Assembly: GCF_002218005.2 (NCBI RefSeq)
Contig: NZ_AP018679.1
Coordinates: 1 to 64,000 of the forward strand
Source: Vibrio algivorus
GTDB lineage: Bacteria > Pseudomonadota > Gammaproteobacteria > Enterobacterales > Vibrionaceae
Length of the DNA: 64,000 nucleotides
Direction: 5' to 3'
Both the position numbers and the translations under genes were made by a program. Each line of letters starts with the position of its first letter. Position 1 is the first letter of the stretch. The notes beneath the pieces are model-generated. The model made no database searches. It saw nothing but the letters and a program-made list of their open reading frames with translations, and was not told the origin of the DNA. This document shows, one piece after another, positions 52,487 through 61,437 of this stretch.

Positions 52487-53527
52487 ATGAAGTTACTGTA
52501 TTGGTTGGATGAATGGTCTGCGCTTGATAAACAAGAGCAACAAGCGAGGCTACCAATAACAGGGGAAGATTTACTAGATGATGTTTTTGTTAAATATGAG
52601 TTTGTCGATTTAAATAAACCATTGTTGTTCACCTTCTCGCCTGCTGGCACCAATCTACAGCAACAAGATTTACACTCAGACTTTGCGCCTTGGGGTTACA
52701 GCCTTGCCCAAAAGCAAAATGTCAATATCATCTCTTTTCAGCATCTAGGAAAAAGTAATTGGTTTCGTAGCCGTAATTTAATTTTCTTCCTAGAACAATT
52801 ATCTACCTTATTAGCACCGTTTGAGTCTCGCCTAGGTTACGGGCTAAGCCGTGGTGGTTTTGCCATCGGCGCATTCTCAAAATTGCTGCAATTGGACCAA
52901 GTATTGTTGTTTCATCCTGTCAGTACAAAAAATAAAGCTCTCGTGCCTTGGGATGATAGGAGCAGTACCGAAATTGCCCAACAATTTGATTGGCAAGGGG
53001 ATTACCACGATTTAGATCTTGGTGATGCACAAGGCTACATCATTTATGATCCAACCAATAAAATCGATCGCCTACATGCTAAACGCTACCCAGAATTGAC
53101 GCATTTAAGAGTGTTCGGTATGGGGCACGGCACTCACGCTACTTACCTCAATAGGTTTGGTTTTTATAAGCAAGTCGCGGTGGATTTTATTCGCCATCAA
53201 CAAATCGATATTGCCCAGTTTCGCCATCAAACTAAAACCTTGCGCCTAAAAGAGGATTATTACGATAGCCTCAATAAAGCCAATGCAAACTCTTCCCATC
53301 GTTTAGGTTTATTGAGCACCGCACATAATGTGTTAATTGATGAAAAAAAAGCGCACGTCAAAGAGCATAAGAAGACTATTGATATACAGCCACTGGTTGA
53401 TATTGCGACTAAGCATCAACAAGAAAACCCACAAGATGCACTGAAGCTTTTAGAAGTCGCTAAGAAGATAGCCCCTGATGATTTGTTGGTTGAGCATAAG
53501 TTGCAGCAGTTGGAGTGGGTGTTGTAA
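52487..53527 (+). CDS. Alpha/beta-hydrolase-like protein with C-terminal helical extension, paralogue 2
   Basis: This 346-residue protein repeats the core of the preceding gene (GYGLSRGG, YDPTNKID, GMGHGTH conserved). It adds about 85 residues at the C-terminus, including a TPR-like helical pair near the end (residues 300-345, IATKHQQENPQDALKLLEVAKKIAPDDLLVEHKL). GGAGG precedes ATG 52487. The tandem duplication with domain gain suggests divergence in partner or substrate. Function unknown. Confidence 0.8.
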   Translation: MKLLYWLDEWSALDKQEQQARLPITGEDLLDDVFVKYEFVDLNKPLLFTFSPAGTNLQQQDLHSDFAPWGYSLAQKQNVNIISFQHLGKSNWFRSRNLIFFLEQLSTLLAPFESRLGYGLSRGGFAIGAFSKLLQLDQVLLFHPVSTKNKALVPWDDRSSTEIAQQFDWQGDYHDLDLGDAQGYIIYDPTNKIDRLHAKRYPELTHLRVFGMGHGTHATYLNRFGFYKQVAVDFIRHQQIDIAQFRHQTKTLRLKEDYYDSLNKANANSSHRLGLLSTAHNVLIDEKKAHVKEHKKTIDIQPLVDIATKHQQENPQDALKLLEVAKKIAPDDLLVEHKLQQLEWVL

Positions 53528-53552
53528 TAAGTGTTGAAAGATCTCCCAACAA

Positions 53553-53582
53553 AAAAGCGAGCACTTCACAGTACTCGCTTTC
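53553..53582. terminator. Bidirectional terminator
   Basis: AAAGCGAGCACT and AGTACTCGCTTT pair across a short loop between the convergent hydrolase and gcvP genes. Confidence 0.85.
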
Positions 53583-53605
53583 TCATTTCAGCTTTTCATA
53601 ACTCT

Positions 53606-56485
53606 TTACTGATAACTCTCAATACTCGGACATGAGCAAATCAAGTTACGATCGCCGTAGACGTTATCGACACGGTTAACGGTTGGCCAGTATTTGGCAT
53701 CTTTTGCTTGTGCCGATGGGAAGCAAGCTTCTTCACGGGTGTATGGGTGATCCCAAGTATCGCTCATTAAGTCTGCTTGAGTGTGTGGCGCGTTGACTAA
53801 TGGGTTGTTGTCGAGCGGCCATTCACCTTGCTGAACTTTGTCCATTTCTTGGCGGATGGCGATCATGGCGTCACAGAAGCGATCTAGCTCGGCTTTGTCT
53901 TCCGATTCAGTTGGTTCAACCATTAAGGTACCAGCGACAGGGAATGACATGGTTGGTGCGTGGAAACCGTAATCCATTAAGCGTTTTGCAATGTCTTCTT
54001 CGCTAATGCCTGTGGCTTCTTTTAGTGGGCGAATATCAATAATACATTCGTGTGCCACGCGGCCATTGTGTCCGCGGTAAAGTACTGGGTAGTGTGGACG
54101 CAGGCGTTCCATGATGTAGTTCGCGTTTAAGATAGCGATCTTAGTGGCTTCGGTTAAGCCTGTGCCACCCATCATGGTGATATAAGCCCATGAGATTGGC
54201 AGAATAGATGCACTGCCTAGGTCTGCTGCTGATACCGCGTACTCTTTCCCTTCGACGCCATTTTCAATGTGCCCTGGTAGGAAAGGAGCAAGATGTGATT
54301 TTACACCAATTGGACCCATGCCTGGACCGCCACCACCGTGTGGAATGCAGAAGGTTTTGTGTAGGTTCAAGTGAGAAACATCACCACCAATCACGCCTGG
54401 GTTGGTTAAACCAACTTGTGCGTTCATGTTTGCACCATCTAGGTAAACTTGACCGCCTGCCGCATGGACCATGTCACACACTTTTTGCACTTGTTCTTCA
54501 TACACACCGTGTGTCGATGGGTAAGTGATCATAATGCTGGAAAGTTCGCTGTGGTGTTTGTCGATTTTTGCAGCAAGATCTTGCATATCGATGTTGCCGT
54601 ATTCATCACACATCACGACAACTACTTTCATCGAAACCATAGAAGCGGTTGCTGGGTTAGTACCGTGTGCGGAACTTGGAATTAAACAAACATTACGATG
54701 ACCTTCACCACGGCTTTGGTGATAGCGTTGAATCGCGATTAAGCCCGCATATTCACCAGAAGCACCTGAGTTAGGTTGTAGAGAAAACTCATCGTAGCCT
54801 GTGATTTCACATAATTGCTTTTTCAAAGAATCGGCAAGGGCAGTGTAGCCGGCAGCTTGATCTAATGGTGCAAAGGGGTGAATTGAACCAAACTCTGGCC
54901 AAGTGACAGGGATCATCTCTGCGGCAGCATTGAGTTTCATGGTGCAACTACCCAGTGGGATCATGCCGTGCGTTAATGAGAAATCTTTGTTTTCCAGTTT
55001 TTTCAAGTAACGCATCATTTGTGTTTCACTACGATGGGTATTGAATACTGGGTGAGTTAAGAACTCGGATGTACGTTGGCAAGCAGTAGGAATTGCGCTG
55101 AATTCATTAGCAGCAATATCATTGGAGAATGTTTCAACGTTGCCTTCTACCGAGAACACGGTAAATAGTGCTTCGATATCTTCCGCTTTGGTCGTTTCAT
55201 CTAGGCTAATGCCAATTTGTGACGGTAGCTTACGTAGGTTAATACCTGCATGTTGCGCCGCTTGATATAAACGCTCGGTTTGTTCTTGGGTATCAATGGT
55301 GATGGTATCGAAGAAAGTCTCGTGTACCAGTTTATGACCTGCTGATTGCAAGCCAGCAGCAAGAATCGCAGTAAAGTGGTGAGTACGACGTGCGATAGTG
55401 CGTAAGCCTTCTGCGCCATGATAAACCGCGTAGAAAGAAGCCATATTGGCAAGTAGTGCTTGAGCAGTACAAATATTCGAGGTCGCTTTTTCGCGGCGGA
55501 TATGTTGCTCACGAGTTTGCATTGCCATACGTAATGCTTGCTTGCCTTTGCTATCGATGGATACACCGATCACTCGGCCAGGCATAGTACGTTTGTGTTT
55601 TTCACGTGTTGCCATAAAGGCTGCGTGTGGACCGCCGTATCCAACTGGAACGCCGAAACGTTGCGCACTACCAATCACCACATCAGCGCCCATTTCACCA
55701 GCAGGTTTTAATAAAGTTGAAGCGAGGAGATCAGTGGCAACCGTCACCAGTGTTTTATTGGCTTGAGCCGCTGCGATTATATCGGTTAAATCACGTACTT
55801 CACCGGTGGTGCTTGGGTATTGCAGTAGCGCACCAAAGATATCTTGTTGAGGTAGGTTATCGACATTGCCAATCATGACTTCAAAACCAATAAATTCAGC
55901 ACGTGTTTTGACGACTTCAATAGTTTGAGGGTGTACGTCATCAGCCACAAAGAACACATTACTTTTGCTCTTGCCTGCACGTTTACAAAGAGTCAGGGCT
56001 TCACCGGCTGCGGTAGCTTCATCCAATAGAGAAGCGTTGGCAATGTCCATGCCTGTTAGGTCGATTACCATTTGTTGGTAGTTAAGTAGAGACTCTAAAC
56101 GACCTTGAGAAATTTCTGGTTGGTAAGGAGTGTAAGCAGTATACCAGCCTGGATTTTCAAGCACATTACGCAGAATAACGTTTGGCGTGAAGGTGTTGTA
56201 GTAGCCTTGGCCGATAAAAGTACGTTGCACCTTGTTAAGTTGTGCGATGTCCTTCATTTTCGTCAGCATATCTGCTTCGCTCATTGGCGCACTTAAGTTC
56301 ATTGGCGCTTGCAAACGAATATTTGCTGGAACGGTTTGTTCAATTAATTGATCAAGAGAATCTGCTTTGCTATCACTTAGTGAGTTAATGATGTCGAGCA
56401 TGGTTTGTTGATCATTAGAGTTTGGTCCATTGTGTCGACCAATAAACTCTTGGCTGTTACATAAATCATTGATTAGATTTGTCAT
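53606..56485 (-). CDS. gcvP: Glycine dehydrogenase (decarboxylating), P-protein
   Basis: This 959-residue PLP enzyme of the glycine cleavage system has both homologous halves present. The PLP lysine is in HLNLHKTFCIPHGGGGPGMGPIG in the second half. It decarboxylates glycine and passes the aminomethyl group to the GcvH lipoyl arm. Length matches E. coli GcvP (957). It lies downstream of gcvH on the same strand, with a 323-base gap where several vibrios carry glyA. Confidence 0.98.
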   Translation of the reverse strand: MTNLINDLCNSQEFIGRHNGPNSNDQQTMLDIINSLSDSKADSLDQLIEQTVPANIRLQAPMNLSAPMSEADMLTKMKDIAQLNKVQRTFIGQGYYNTFTPNVILRNVLENPGWYTAYTPYQPEISQGRLESLLNYQQMVIDLTGMDIANASLLDEATAAGEALTLCKRAGKSKSNVFFVADDVHPQTIEVVKTRAEFIGFEVMIGNVDNLPQQDIFGALLQYPSTTGEVRDLTDIIAAAQANKTLVTVATDLLASTLLKPAGEMGADVVIGSAQRFGVPVGYGGPHAAFMATREKHKRTMPGRVIGVSIDSKGKQALRMAMQTREQHIRREKATSNICTAQALLANMASFYAVYHGAEGLRTIARRTHHFTAILAAGLQSAGHKLVHETFFDTITIDTQEQTERLYQAAQHAGINLRKLPSQIGISLDETTKAEDIEALFTVFSVEGNVETFSNDIAANEFSAIPTACQRTSEFLTHPVFNTHRSETQMMRYLKKLENKDFSLTHGMIPLGSCTMKLNAAAEMIPVTWPEFGSIHPFAPLDQAAGYTALADSLKKQLCEITGYDEFSLQPNSGASGEYAGLIAIQRYHQSRGEGHRNVCLIPSSAHGTNPATASMVSMKVVVVMCDEYGNIDMQDLAAKIDKHHSELSSIMITYPSTHGVYEEQVQKVCDMVHAAGGQVYLDGANMNAQVGLTNPGVIGGDVSHLNLHKTFCIPHGGGGPGMGPIGVKSHLAPFLPGHIENGVEGKEYAVSAADLGSASILPISWAYITMMGGTGLTEATKIAILNANYIMERLRPHYPVLYRGHNGRVAHECIIDIRPLKEATGISEEDIAKRLMDYGFHAPTMSFPVAGTLMVEPTESEDKAELDRFCDAMIAIRQEMDKVQQGEWPLDNNPLVNAPHTQADLMSDTWDHPYTREEACFPSAQAKDAKYWPTVNRVDNVYGDRNLICSCPSIESYQ

Positions 56486-56808
56486 GGTGATACCTGAATT
56501 AAAGTAAAAGCCAGCGAATCTAAATTAGCTGACTTTTTGAATGGTGAATTGAAGAGAAGTCCCTAGTTACTGGTTCCTAGTTCCTAGAAAAAGCGAAACA
56601 GAACGACGTCATTCCGTACATGAGCCTAGGCGAAGAAGATACGGAATCTCCTAAGGCGAGTGACTATCTAGCCAATACATCATTCGCTGTCGGAGATCCT
56701 GAACTGCGCTTCTATGTCGCTTTTCAGGATGACGTTTTCAACCGCTATAAGTTAGTTTGCTTTTTCTCGAAACTCGGAGCGAAGCGTACTCGCATCTCGC
56801 AACTGCCT
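56486..56808. other. Gap between gcvH and gcvP with repeat
   Basis: It contains a dispersed element bounded by ACGTCATTCC (56604) and GGATGACGT (56727), with internal complementary parts. It is of a type common between vibrio genes. A frame across it has no ribosome site. No glyA remnant is recognisable. Confidence 0.55.
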
Positions 56809-57189
56809 TTAGTCTTCTTCAATACTTGCCAGATAATCTTCTGCTGCTTGCAAGTTATCTAATTCAGATGCGTCATCTAGTTTCACTTTAACAATCCAGC
56901 CGCCCTCATAAGACTCACTATTGATAAGTTCTGGGCTGTCTTCTAGTTCTTCATTAATTTCAACGATTTCACCCGTTACAGGAGCATAAATGTCAGATGC
57001 TGCTTTCACTGACTCCACTAAAGAAAAACTATCACCAGCATCGATAGTGTCACCAACTTCTGGTAGATCAACAAAAACCACATCGCCTAGCATTTCTTGA
57101 GCGTGTTCAGAAATACCGATGGTTACCGTACCGTCACCATTATCACGAACCCATTCGTGGCTTTCGGTAAATTTTAGAGTCATGTCCAT
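56809..57189 (-). CDS. gcvH: Glycine cleavage H-protein
   Basis: This 126-residue lipoyl carrier has the lipoylation lysine K62 in SLVESVKAASDIYAP. It shuttles the aminomethyl group among GcvP, GcvT and Lpd. Start ATG 57189 has AGGAG upstream. A PurR-like box lies 48 bases upstream. Confidence 0.98.
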   Translation of the reverse strand: MDMTLKFTESHEWVRDNGDGTVTIGISEHAQEMLGDVVFVDLPEVGDTIDAGDSFSLVESVKAASDIYAPVTGEIVEINEELEDSPELINSESYEGGWIVKVKLDDASELDNLQAAEDYLASIEED

Positions 57190-57236
57190 TTTAATTGCTC
57201 CTAAAAATAGAAAGTTTTTCTAATCAATGATTTATT

Positions 57237-57252
57237 ACGCAATCGTTTGCTT
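57237..57252. promoter_or_regulatory. PurR-like box, gcvH side
   Basis: ACGCAATCGTTTGCTT differs from the PurR consensus ACGCAAACGTTTGCGT at two positions. E. coli gcv and glyA genes are PurR-repressed, so control of gcvHP by purine status is likely. Confidence 0.75.
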
Positions 57253-57315
57253 TTGGGTTAAAAAAACGAAAGCGATCTTAGTGTAGTCATTGAATGTGTA
57301 TTTAAAAAGAATGGC

Positions 57316-57372
57316 TACTCTTCGTACTTGAAGTTGCAGTTTGTTGAGTGCACTCCAATTACTGTGGGTAGA
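57316..57372. repeat. Dispersed repeat fragment (family A)
   Basis: TACTTGAAGTTGCAGTTTGTTG parallels 17751-17772, followed by CACTCCAATTACTGTGGGTA. Decayed copy. Confidence 0.45.
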
Positions 57373-57464
57373 AGCTAGGGGATAAATTTTCCTTTCAAGC
57401 CTTTACCATTCTTGTATGCGATTACCAATAACATACTTTTCACCGGTCGATTATTCAACCAAAA

Positions 57465-57529
57465 GTTTCCTATAAGAAACAAGATTTCTATTTTTGTTAC
57501 CTATAGCACCTTTTAGGGAATAGTTTCCC
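57465..57529. promoter_or_regulatory. Candidate operators of the XRE-cupin regulator
   Basis: GTTTCCTATAAGAAAC (57465-57480) is a near-perfect palindrome. GTTACCTATAGCAC (57496-57509) is a looser copy 31 bases on, and GGGAATAGTTTCCC follows at 57516-57529. All lie between gcvH and the regulator gene. Confidence 0.5.
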
Positions 57530-57562
57530 TTTAATCTGATATTTTGAATCGGTAGACTGTTT

Positions 57563-57578
57563 GAGCAATCGTTTGCTT
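57563..57578. promoter_or_regulatory. PurR-like box, regulator side
   Basis: GAGCAATCGTTTGCTT shares the GCAATCGTTTGCTT core with 57237-57252 and differs from the PurR consensus at four positions. It faces the plus-strand unit. Confidence 0.6.
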
Positions 57579-57669
57579 GGCCTGGTGGAATTAAGCTTGA
57601 TGACACCTAGTTCTTGATAAAACCCAGTTAGAGTAACGAGAAAGGAATAATACACGATAGGGGATATCG

Positions 57670-58293
57670 GTGAGTGTAAACAGTGAACTAACAAATAAGC
57701 AGATGACGTTTCAATCAGACGATCCTGAGCAAACCTTAACGCCATTGAATTTGGGACAGCGTTTAAAAGATATCCGTTTACAAATGGGACTAACGTTAGA
57801 AGAGGCAAGTAAGCGTACAGGGTTGGCGCGTTCGACGTTATCTAAAATTGAAAACGAGCAAATTTCTCCGACTTTTCAGGCTTTGCAAAAGCTTGCCACT
57901 GGTCTGGATATGCCGATTCCACAAATTTTTGAGCCGCCAAAACAAACCAGTGCAGTTGGTCGACGTGATATCACTTTAGCTGGTGAAGGTAAGCCGCATC
58001 CAACCACTACTTATGAGCATGAATTATTGGCAACTCAATTGTCCAATAAGAAAATGGTACCGTTCAAAAGCCGAATTCGTTCACGCAGTTTTGATGATTA
58101 TCAGGAATGGATCCGTCACGATGGTGAAGAGTTCTTATTAGTGTTGGAAGGCGAGGTTCGCTTTTATTGTGAATTTTATGAACCCGTTGAATTAAAACAA
58201 GGTGATAGCGTGTACTACGATGCCAGTATGGGGCATACCTTAATTTCAGTCAGTGATGACGACGCATTAATACTATGGGTTACGGCTAAATAA
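57670..58293 (+). CDS. XRE-cupin transcription regulator of glycine genes
   Basis: This 207-residue protein has an N-terminal HTH_3 domain (residues 28-83, LGQRLKDIRLQMGLTLEEASKRTGLARSTLSKIENEQISPTFQALQKLA) and a C-terminal cupin (about 130-205, EEFLLVLEGEVRFYCEFYEPVELKQGDSVYYDASMGHTLI). GTG 57670 follows AGGGGA. It lies between gcvHP and the symporter-gcvT genes, so it is likely the glycine-responsive regulator of both. The ligand is inferred. Confidence 0.9.
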   Translation: MSVNSELTNKQMTFQSDDPEQTLTPLNLGQRLKDIRLQMGLTLEEASKRTGLARSTLSKIENEQISPTFQALQKLATGLDMPIPQIFEPPKQTSAVGRRDITLAGEGKPHPTTTYEHELLATQLSNKKMVPFKSRIRSRSFDDYQEWIRHDGEEFLLVLEGEVRFYCEFYEPVELKQGDSVYYDASMGHTLISVSDDDALILWVTAK

Positions 58294-58511
58294 GCATAAT
58301 GTTGTTTATTTGTTACAAAATTGAGTGTTTTTTCACACTTTTATGATTCTTACTAGATACGATCGTTTTTTCAAGCTTATGATGAACTCGTTTAGAGCAT
58401 GCACTATGGAGTGGTTTTTGCATGGCTCTGGTTCGATTTGTGCTCTTATATACTCAAGTCTTGTGGATATAAGTGAGCATAAGTGAATAATCATAAAAGA
58501 AAGGACTTCAC

Positions 58512-59873
58512 ATGGAAGCGTTAACCAATTTTATTTCTGCTGTTAATGGGGTCGTCTGGGGCGTCCCTATGTTGGTCATGATTTTAGGGGTTGGGCTATT
58601 TTTAATGCTCGGACTAAGATTCATGCCAATTTTAAAGCTGCCGCAAGGTTTTAAGTTGTTATGGAATGGGCGTACCAGCTCATCGGAAGGGGACATTACG
58701 CCATTTAATGCTTTAATGACCTCACTTTCTGCCACCATTGGTACCGGTAATATTGCAGGCGTAGCAACGGCAATTGCGCTTGGTGGTCCCGGGGCTTTGT
58801 TTTGGATGTGGTGTACTGCGTTAGTCGGTATGGCAACCAAGTATTCGGAAGCGGTATGTGCGGTAACGTATCGTGAAAAAGATGAGCATGGAAATTATGT
58901 CGGTGGCCCGATGTATTACATCAAAAACGGCTTATCTAAAAAATGGGCATGGCTCGGAACTCTATTCGCTATTTTTGGTGCGATTGCCGGTTTTGGTATT
59001 GGTAATGGTGTACAAGCAAACTCGGTTGCAGATGCATTAGATAGCAACTTTGGTGTTTCCCCTGTGATCACTGGCATTATTTTGATGGTTTTAGTTGGGT
59101 TGGTATTAATCGGCGGTATTAAACGTATTTCTGAGGTAGCCGGTAAGTTGGTACCTTTAATGGCGCTGTTTTATATTGTCGCAGGTCTAGGCGTAATGGT
59201 TGCCCATATCTCAGATATTCCAGCTGCGTTTGCTTTGATCATAGAAAGTGCCTTTAGCCCAGTGGCTGCGCAAGGTGGTTTTGCTGGTGCAGCAGTTTGG
59301 GCGGCGATTCGTTTTGGTGTGGCTCGTGGTGTGTTCTCCAATGAAGCTGGTTTAGGTTCAGCTCCGATTGCTCATGCCGCCGCGAAAACCAAGAACCCAG
59401 TGAAACAAGGCTTGGTTGCGATGCTTGGTACTTTCATTGATACCATTATTGTATGTTCAATTACTGGTTTTGCGATCATTTTGTCTGGCGAATGGATGTC
59501 GGGTGAAACAGGTGCATCGCTAACGTCAAGCGCATTTGGTAGCACTTTCTCATTTGGTAATGTGATCGTGGCTATTGCGTTGGCTATTTTTGCTTTCACT
59601 ACCATTTTAGGTTGGAGCTTCTATTGTGAGAAATGTGTCCAGTTCCTATTTGGCGCCAAAGCGATTAAACCGTTCCGTATTGTGTGGGTGCTTGCTGTAC
59701 CAGTCGGTGCGATGAGCTCATTAAACTTTATTTGGTTACTGGCCGATACCATGAATGCAATGATGGCCATTCCAAACTTAATTGCGTTGGTATTACTAAG
59801 CCCTGTGGTATTTAAATTAACTCGTGACTATTTCTCAGGGAAAGATGTCACTATCAAAGAAACCGCTGATTAA
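58512..59873 (+). CDS. Alanine/glycine:sodium symporter (AGCS family)
   Basis: This 453-residue AGCS transporter has about ten or eleven membrane segments. The family signature is GPGALFWMWCTALVGMATKYSEAV (about residues 95-118), preceded by SLSATIGTGNIAGVATAI, and later ARGVFSNEAGLGSAPIAHAAA. It probably imports glycine for the cleavage system. ATG 58512 follows AAGGA. It is in the same unit as gcvT, 42 bases away. No glycine riboswitch was seen in its leader. Confidence 0.94.
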   Translation: MEALTNFISAVNGVVWGVPMLVMILGVGLFLMLGLRFMPILKLPQGFKLLWNGRTSSSEGDITPFNALMTSLSATIGTGNIAGVATAIALGGPGALFWMWCTALVGMATKYSEAVCAVTYREKDEHGNYVGGPMYYIKNGLSKKWAWLGTLFAIFGAIAGFGIGNGVQANSVADALDSNFGVSPVITGIILMVLVGLVLIGGIKRISEVAGKLVPLMALFYIVAGLGVMVAHISDIPAAFALIIESAFSPVAAQGGFAGAAVWAAIRFGVARGVFSNEAGLGSAPIAHAAAKTKNPVKQGLVAMLGTFIDTIIVCSITGFAIILSGEWMSGETGASLTSSAFGSTFSFGNVIVAIALAIFAFTTILGWSFYCEKCVQFLFGAKAIKPFRIVWVLAVPVGAMSSLNFIWLLADTMNAMMAIPNLIALVLLSPVVFKLTRDYFSGKDVTIKETAD

Positions 59874-59914
59874 TCGATCAGTGGTGCAGTAGGCGAAAGC
59901 CCGATGGAGGATAA

Positions 59915-61039
59915 ATGACCGATCAAGAAACATGTTTGAAAACGCCGTTACATGCAGTTCACCTTGAAGCTGGCGCGAAAATGGTGCCATTTGCAGGTTA
60001 CGATATGCCTGTTCAATATCCGCTTGGCGTAAAAAAAGAACACTTGCATACTCGTGATGCAGCAGGTCTTTTTGATGTATCCCATATGGGGCAATTACGC
60101 TTAAAAGGACAAGGTGCTGCGGCGGCGTTAGAAGCACTCGTACCGGTTGATATTATCGATCTTCCATCGGGTAAACAGCGCTATGCGTTCTTTACCAATG
60201 AACAAGGCGGCATCATGGATGATCTCATGGTGGCGAACCTTGATGATCATCTTTTTGTGGTAGTCAATGCAGCGTGTAAAGCGCAAGATATTGCTCATCT
60301 GCAAGCGAACTTACCGCAAGGTGTAGAGCTTGAAGTGATTGAAGATCGTGCATTGTTGGCGCTGCAAGGTCCTAAAGCGGCAGAGGTATTAGCGCGTTTT
60401 CAACCACAAGTCGCTGATATGCTGTTTATGGATGTGCAACAGATCGATATCGATGGTTTGAAATGCATTGTAAGTCGTTCAGGTTACACCGGTGAAGATG
60501 GTTACGAAATTTCGGTTCCTAGCGATAAAGCGGCAGAATTGGCGAATAAATTGACTGCTTGTGAAGAAGTCGAATGGATTGGTCTAGGTGCGCGTGACTC
60601 ACTACGCCTAGAGTGTGGCTTGTGCTTATATGGTCATGATCTTGATACGACGACTACACCTGTTGAAGCGAGTTTGTTGTGGGGTATCAGCAAACCACGT
60701 CGCGCCGATGGTGAGCGTGCGGGAGGTTTTCCTGGTGCAGATATCATCTTAAAGCAAATTGAAACGAAAGATGTTGTTCGTAAGCGAGTTGGTTTAGTTG
60801 GACAAACCAAAGCACCTGTTCGTGAAGGTTGTAAGCTGTTTGATGCGCAAGATAATGAAATTGGCATTGCTACCAGTGGTACTGCCGGACCTACCGCAGG
60901 TAAGCCGGTATCAATGGCCTATGTTGCCACTGAATTTGCTGCAATTGGCACTGAAGTTTTTGCTGACGTGCGTGGTAAAAAGCTGCCCATGACAGTCGAA
61001 AAAATGCCGTTTGTACCTCAGCGTTATTATCGCGGTTAA
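59915..61039 (+). CDS. gcvT: Glycine cleavage T-protein (aminomethyltransferase)
   Basis: This 374-residue folate enzyme has N-terminal TPLHAVHLEAGAKMVPFAGYDMPVQY, FDVSHMGQL, and the C-terminal region with GxTAGKPVSMAYV. It transfers the aminomethyl carbon from GcvH to tetrahydrofolate. GGAGG precedes ATG. It lies apart from gcvHP, downstream of the symporter. Confidence 0.97.
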   Translation: MTDQETCLKTPLHAVHLEAGAKMVPFAGYDMPVQYPLGVKKEHLHTRDAAGLFDVSHMGQLRLKGQGAAAALEALVPVDIIDLPSGKQRYAFFTNEQGGIMDDLMVANLDDHLFVVVNAACKAQDIAHLQANLPQGVELEVIEDRALLALQGPKAAEVLARFQPQVADMLFMDVQQIDIDGLKCIVSRSGYTGEDGYEISVPSDKAAELANKLTACEEVEWIGLGARDSLRLECGLCLYGHDLDTTTTPVEASLLWGISKPRRADGERAGGFPGADIILKQIETKDVVRKRVGLVGQTKAPVREGCKLFDAQDNEIGIATSGTAGPTAGKPVSMAYVATEFAAIGTEVFADVRGKKLPMTVEKMPFVPQRYYRG

Positions 61040-61059
61040 TATTTCATTCTTAAGTTAGA

Positions 61060-61092
61060 AAACCAGTAGCCATAAAGGTTACTGGTTTTTTT
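61060..61092 (+). terminator. Rho-independent terminator after gcvT
   Basis: AAACCAGTA and TACTGGTTT form a 9-bp stem with a 7-T tail, 21 bases after gcvT. Confidence 0.92.
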
Positions 61093-61101
61093 ATTATCAT
61101 T

Positions 61102-61143
61102 TATACCCAAGTGAATTCTGTATCTTGAAGTCACTTGGGTATA
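61102..61143. repeat. Dispersed palindromic repeat (family A)
   Basis: TATACCCAAGTGA and its exact complement give 13-bp arms around a 16-base loop with GTATCTTGAAG. It closely resembles 4211-4263. Confidence 0.75.
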
Positions 61144-61437
61144 TTAATTATTTCGCCATTCTGCAACCAAATAATAAGCTGAACTAAGAGGAAATTTTAG
61201 CCTAACAGCCCTCCATTATTTTAAGTACTCCCCACCTTAATGCTTGTTTCGTTATTTCATTTTTATTGCTAGATGATGATCGTGTTAAAGATCAATGAAA
61301 ATATGTTTTTTCATGATCGTAGTCTCAATAATGATATTTTTTGTAAGATTTGACTTACATTTGACAGTTTCCTGACGTATTTATCTTGTTGATGGATTGG
61401 TGATAGGTATATCAATAATAAATGTAAGGATATAGGT

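Larger units (their letters stand above)
61040..61437. other. Intergenic: terminator, repeat and lipoprotein promoter region
   Basis: The terminator is at 61060-61092 and the palindromic repeat at 61102-61143. TGTAAG (61342-61347) and CTTACA (61354-61359) form an inverted repeat just before TTGACA at 61361, a possible -35 element. The middle shows nothing else. Confidence 0.5.

Noticed and set aside
56620..56862. 80-residue plus-strand frame between gcvP and gcvH
   Set aside because: Covers a dispersed repeat and the end of gcvH on the other strand; no ribosome site.
57190..58511. Glycine riboswitch ahead of gcvH or the symporter
   Set aside because: No recognisable aptamer core in either leader by eye; a covariance search was not possible.
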